From Anaerolineae bacterium (GTDB taxonomy: Bacteria > Chloroflexota > Anaerolineae > JAFGEY01), in contig JAFGJF010000475.1 in NCBI GenBank assembly GCA_016929205.1, positions 1 through 5,490 of the forward strand: 5,490 nucleotides of DNA, read 5' to 3'. The stretch's first letter is position 1. Each line of letters begins with the position of its first letter. Under the pieces are notes generated by a model. It was not told the DNA's origin and searched no databases. It saw nothing but the letters and a program-made list of their open reading frames with translations. Of the stretch, positions 4,662-5,490 are shown piece by piece. The position numbers were made by a program, and so were the translations under genes.

Positions 4662-5490
4662 TTAGGCCATCATACGCCCTTTGTTCACTTCTCTGATATA
4701 GAACAAGATGCCCACAATCACACCGGCCAGGCCCAGCGCGCCCAACGCGCACAAGACAATGACCCAGAGCAGCTTGTTAGTCAAGAACCCGCCGAGCCCA
4801 GATTTCTCGACGCTCTCCGCCTCGACCGTACCGCTGCTTTTTGAGAACGTCCCTCGGACAATAACCGTGTCGCCGGTGTCGATCTTGTGCATGCTGCCCA
4901 GGTGACGAATCCCGATCAGGTCTGTCCCGTCGTCAATTGTGAATCGATATCCCTGAGCATAGATCGTTTCCATATTCCGGATCGTGCCCGACAGCTCGAT
5001 GATCCTGCCGTCGTAGCGAGCAGCCAGCGCTTTCAGATCGACGATGCGGACCCTGCCACATACCACCTTGCCGGCCAGCGAAAGCGATTCCCGCGCATAC
5101 TGCGCTGCCACGTCAGTGTTCGCCTCATTCAAGGCATCGATCGCGTCGTCGAGCTTGTTTTGCGCCTCTTTAGTGACACAACCCAAATCCTCGGCTTCCT
5201 GTATCGCAGCCTGTGCATCCTGAATCGCCTGGTAGACGGCCAACAGCTTGTCCGCCATCGTCTTGGTCTCGGATGCGAGCTGCTTGGCACGTTCGGGATC
5301 GCCGTTCGCCAGCGCGGCACGGGCTTCGGACAGCATCGTGGTAAGGGACGACGTATCCAGGCCTTCCTTTTCGATCTGCTCGATCGTCGTTTCTGCCCCC
5401 GCCAGGACATCTTTAGCAGATTGCCCTACCAGGCAATAGATCCCCGAATCGATGTTGTACTCGGGGTATCCGTGGTTAGCTGCGGCCAGA
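4662..5490 (-). CDS. Membrane-anchored helical protein with OB-like domain, 5'-truncated
   Basis: The frame is open from the right edge to TAA 4662-4664, so the N terminus is missing; 275 residues are visible. The first Met in view (ATG 5336, fragment residue 52) has no ribosome binding site and sits in a continuous helical stretch, so it is unlikely to be the start. Residues about 25-140 are long amphipathic, Ala/Glu/Lys/Gln-rich helices (SEARAALANGDPERAKQLAS, AIQDAQAAIQEAEDLG), coiled-coil or bundle-like. About 149-229 resembles an OB-fold of the extracytoplasmic type (GRIIELSGTIRNMETIY, RFTIDDGTDLIGIRH, DTGDTVIVRGTFSKSSG). One membrane helix (239-265) and a short tail FYIREVNKGRMMA follow. 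The part before the helices (GYPEYNIDSGIYCLVGQS) is not recognised. The likely topology puts the OB-like domain outside the membrane. No function is claimed. Two tandem hairpins follow the stop. Confidence 0.75.
   Translation of the reverse strand, partial: LAAANHGYPEYNIDSGIYCLVGQSAKDVLAGAETTIEQIEKEGLDTSSLTTMLSEARAALANGDPERAKQLASETKTMADKLLAVYQAIQDAQAAIQEAEDLGCVTKEAQNKLDDAIDALNEANTDVAAQYARESLSLAGKVVCGRVRIVDLKALAARYDGRIIELSGTIRNMETIYAQGYRFTIDDGTDLIGIRHLGSMHKIDTGDTVIVRGTFSKSSGTVEAESVEKSGLGGFLTNKLLWVIVLCALGALGLAGVIVGILFYIREVNKGRMMA

Noticed and set aside
1..5490. CRISPR arrays, tRNA or rRNA genes, transposases, toxin-antitoxin or phage-defence genes
   Set aside because: No regular repeat-spacer pattern, no RNA gene signature and no recognisable transposase, nuclease or defence domain on either strand.

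Overview
The window looks like part of a GC-rich bacterial chromosome, most plausibly Chloroflexota (Anaerolineae/Caldilineae-like). This is inferred from gene content, not from a marker gene. The clues are a TPR-like module with an 'LL..II..DP.N..AWLW.S' pattern fused to a Yip1-type membrane domain, cohesin and dockerin modules with no cellulase nearby, and AGGAG-type ribosome binding sites throughout.

Layout. The 3' end of one plus-strand gene (1-261, probably a Gfo/Idh/MocA-family oxidoreductase) converges on a run of minus-strand genes that fills the rest. Read in the direction of transcription (right to left), these are: (i) a 5'-truncated membrane protein with a helical region, an OB-like domain and a C-terminal membrane helix (4662-5490); (ii) a 287-base gap with two tandem hairpins, the second resembling an intrinsic terminator; (iii) a TPR-like/Yip1 multipass membrane protein (3409-4374); (iv) a small membrane protein ending in a second copy of the same TPR-like module (2852-3412), joined to (iii) by a GTGA stop/start overlap; (v) a 12-codon ORF with the strongest ribosome binding site in the window (2739-2777); (vi) a large secreted LamG / cohesin-like / carboxypeptidase-regulatory-like / dockerin protein (1107-2693); (vii) a 72-base gap containing a perfect 28-bp palindrome and an overlapping competing hairpin; (viii) a secreted cohesin protein with a C-terminal membrane anchor (276-1034).

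How the genes may work together. The main point of interest is (vi) plus (viii). A membrane-anchored cohesin sits directly downstream of a secreted protein ending in a two-repeat dockerin. The obvious hypothesis is a small non-cellulosomal cell-surface assembly in which the dockerin of (vi) docks on the cohesin of (viii). The internal cohesin-like domain of (vi) could then recruit further dockerin proteins, and its LamG domain could bind glycan or protein ligands. No catalytic enzyme is visible among these genes. The membrane proteins (i), (iii) and (iv) have no specific function assignable from sequence alone.
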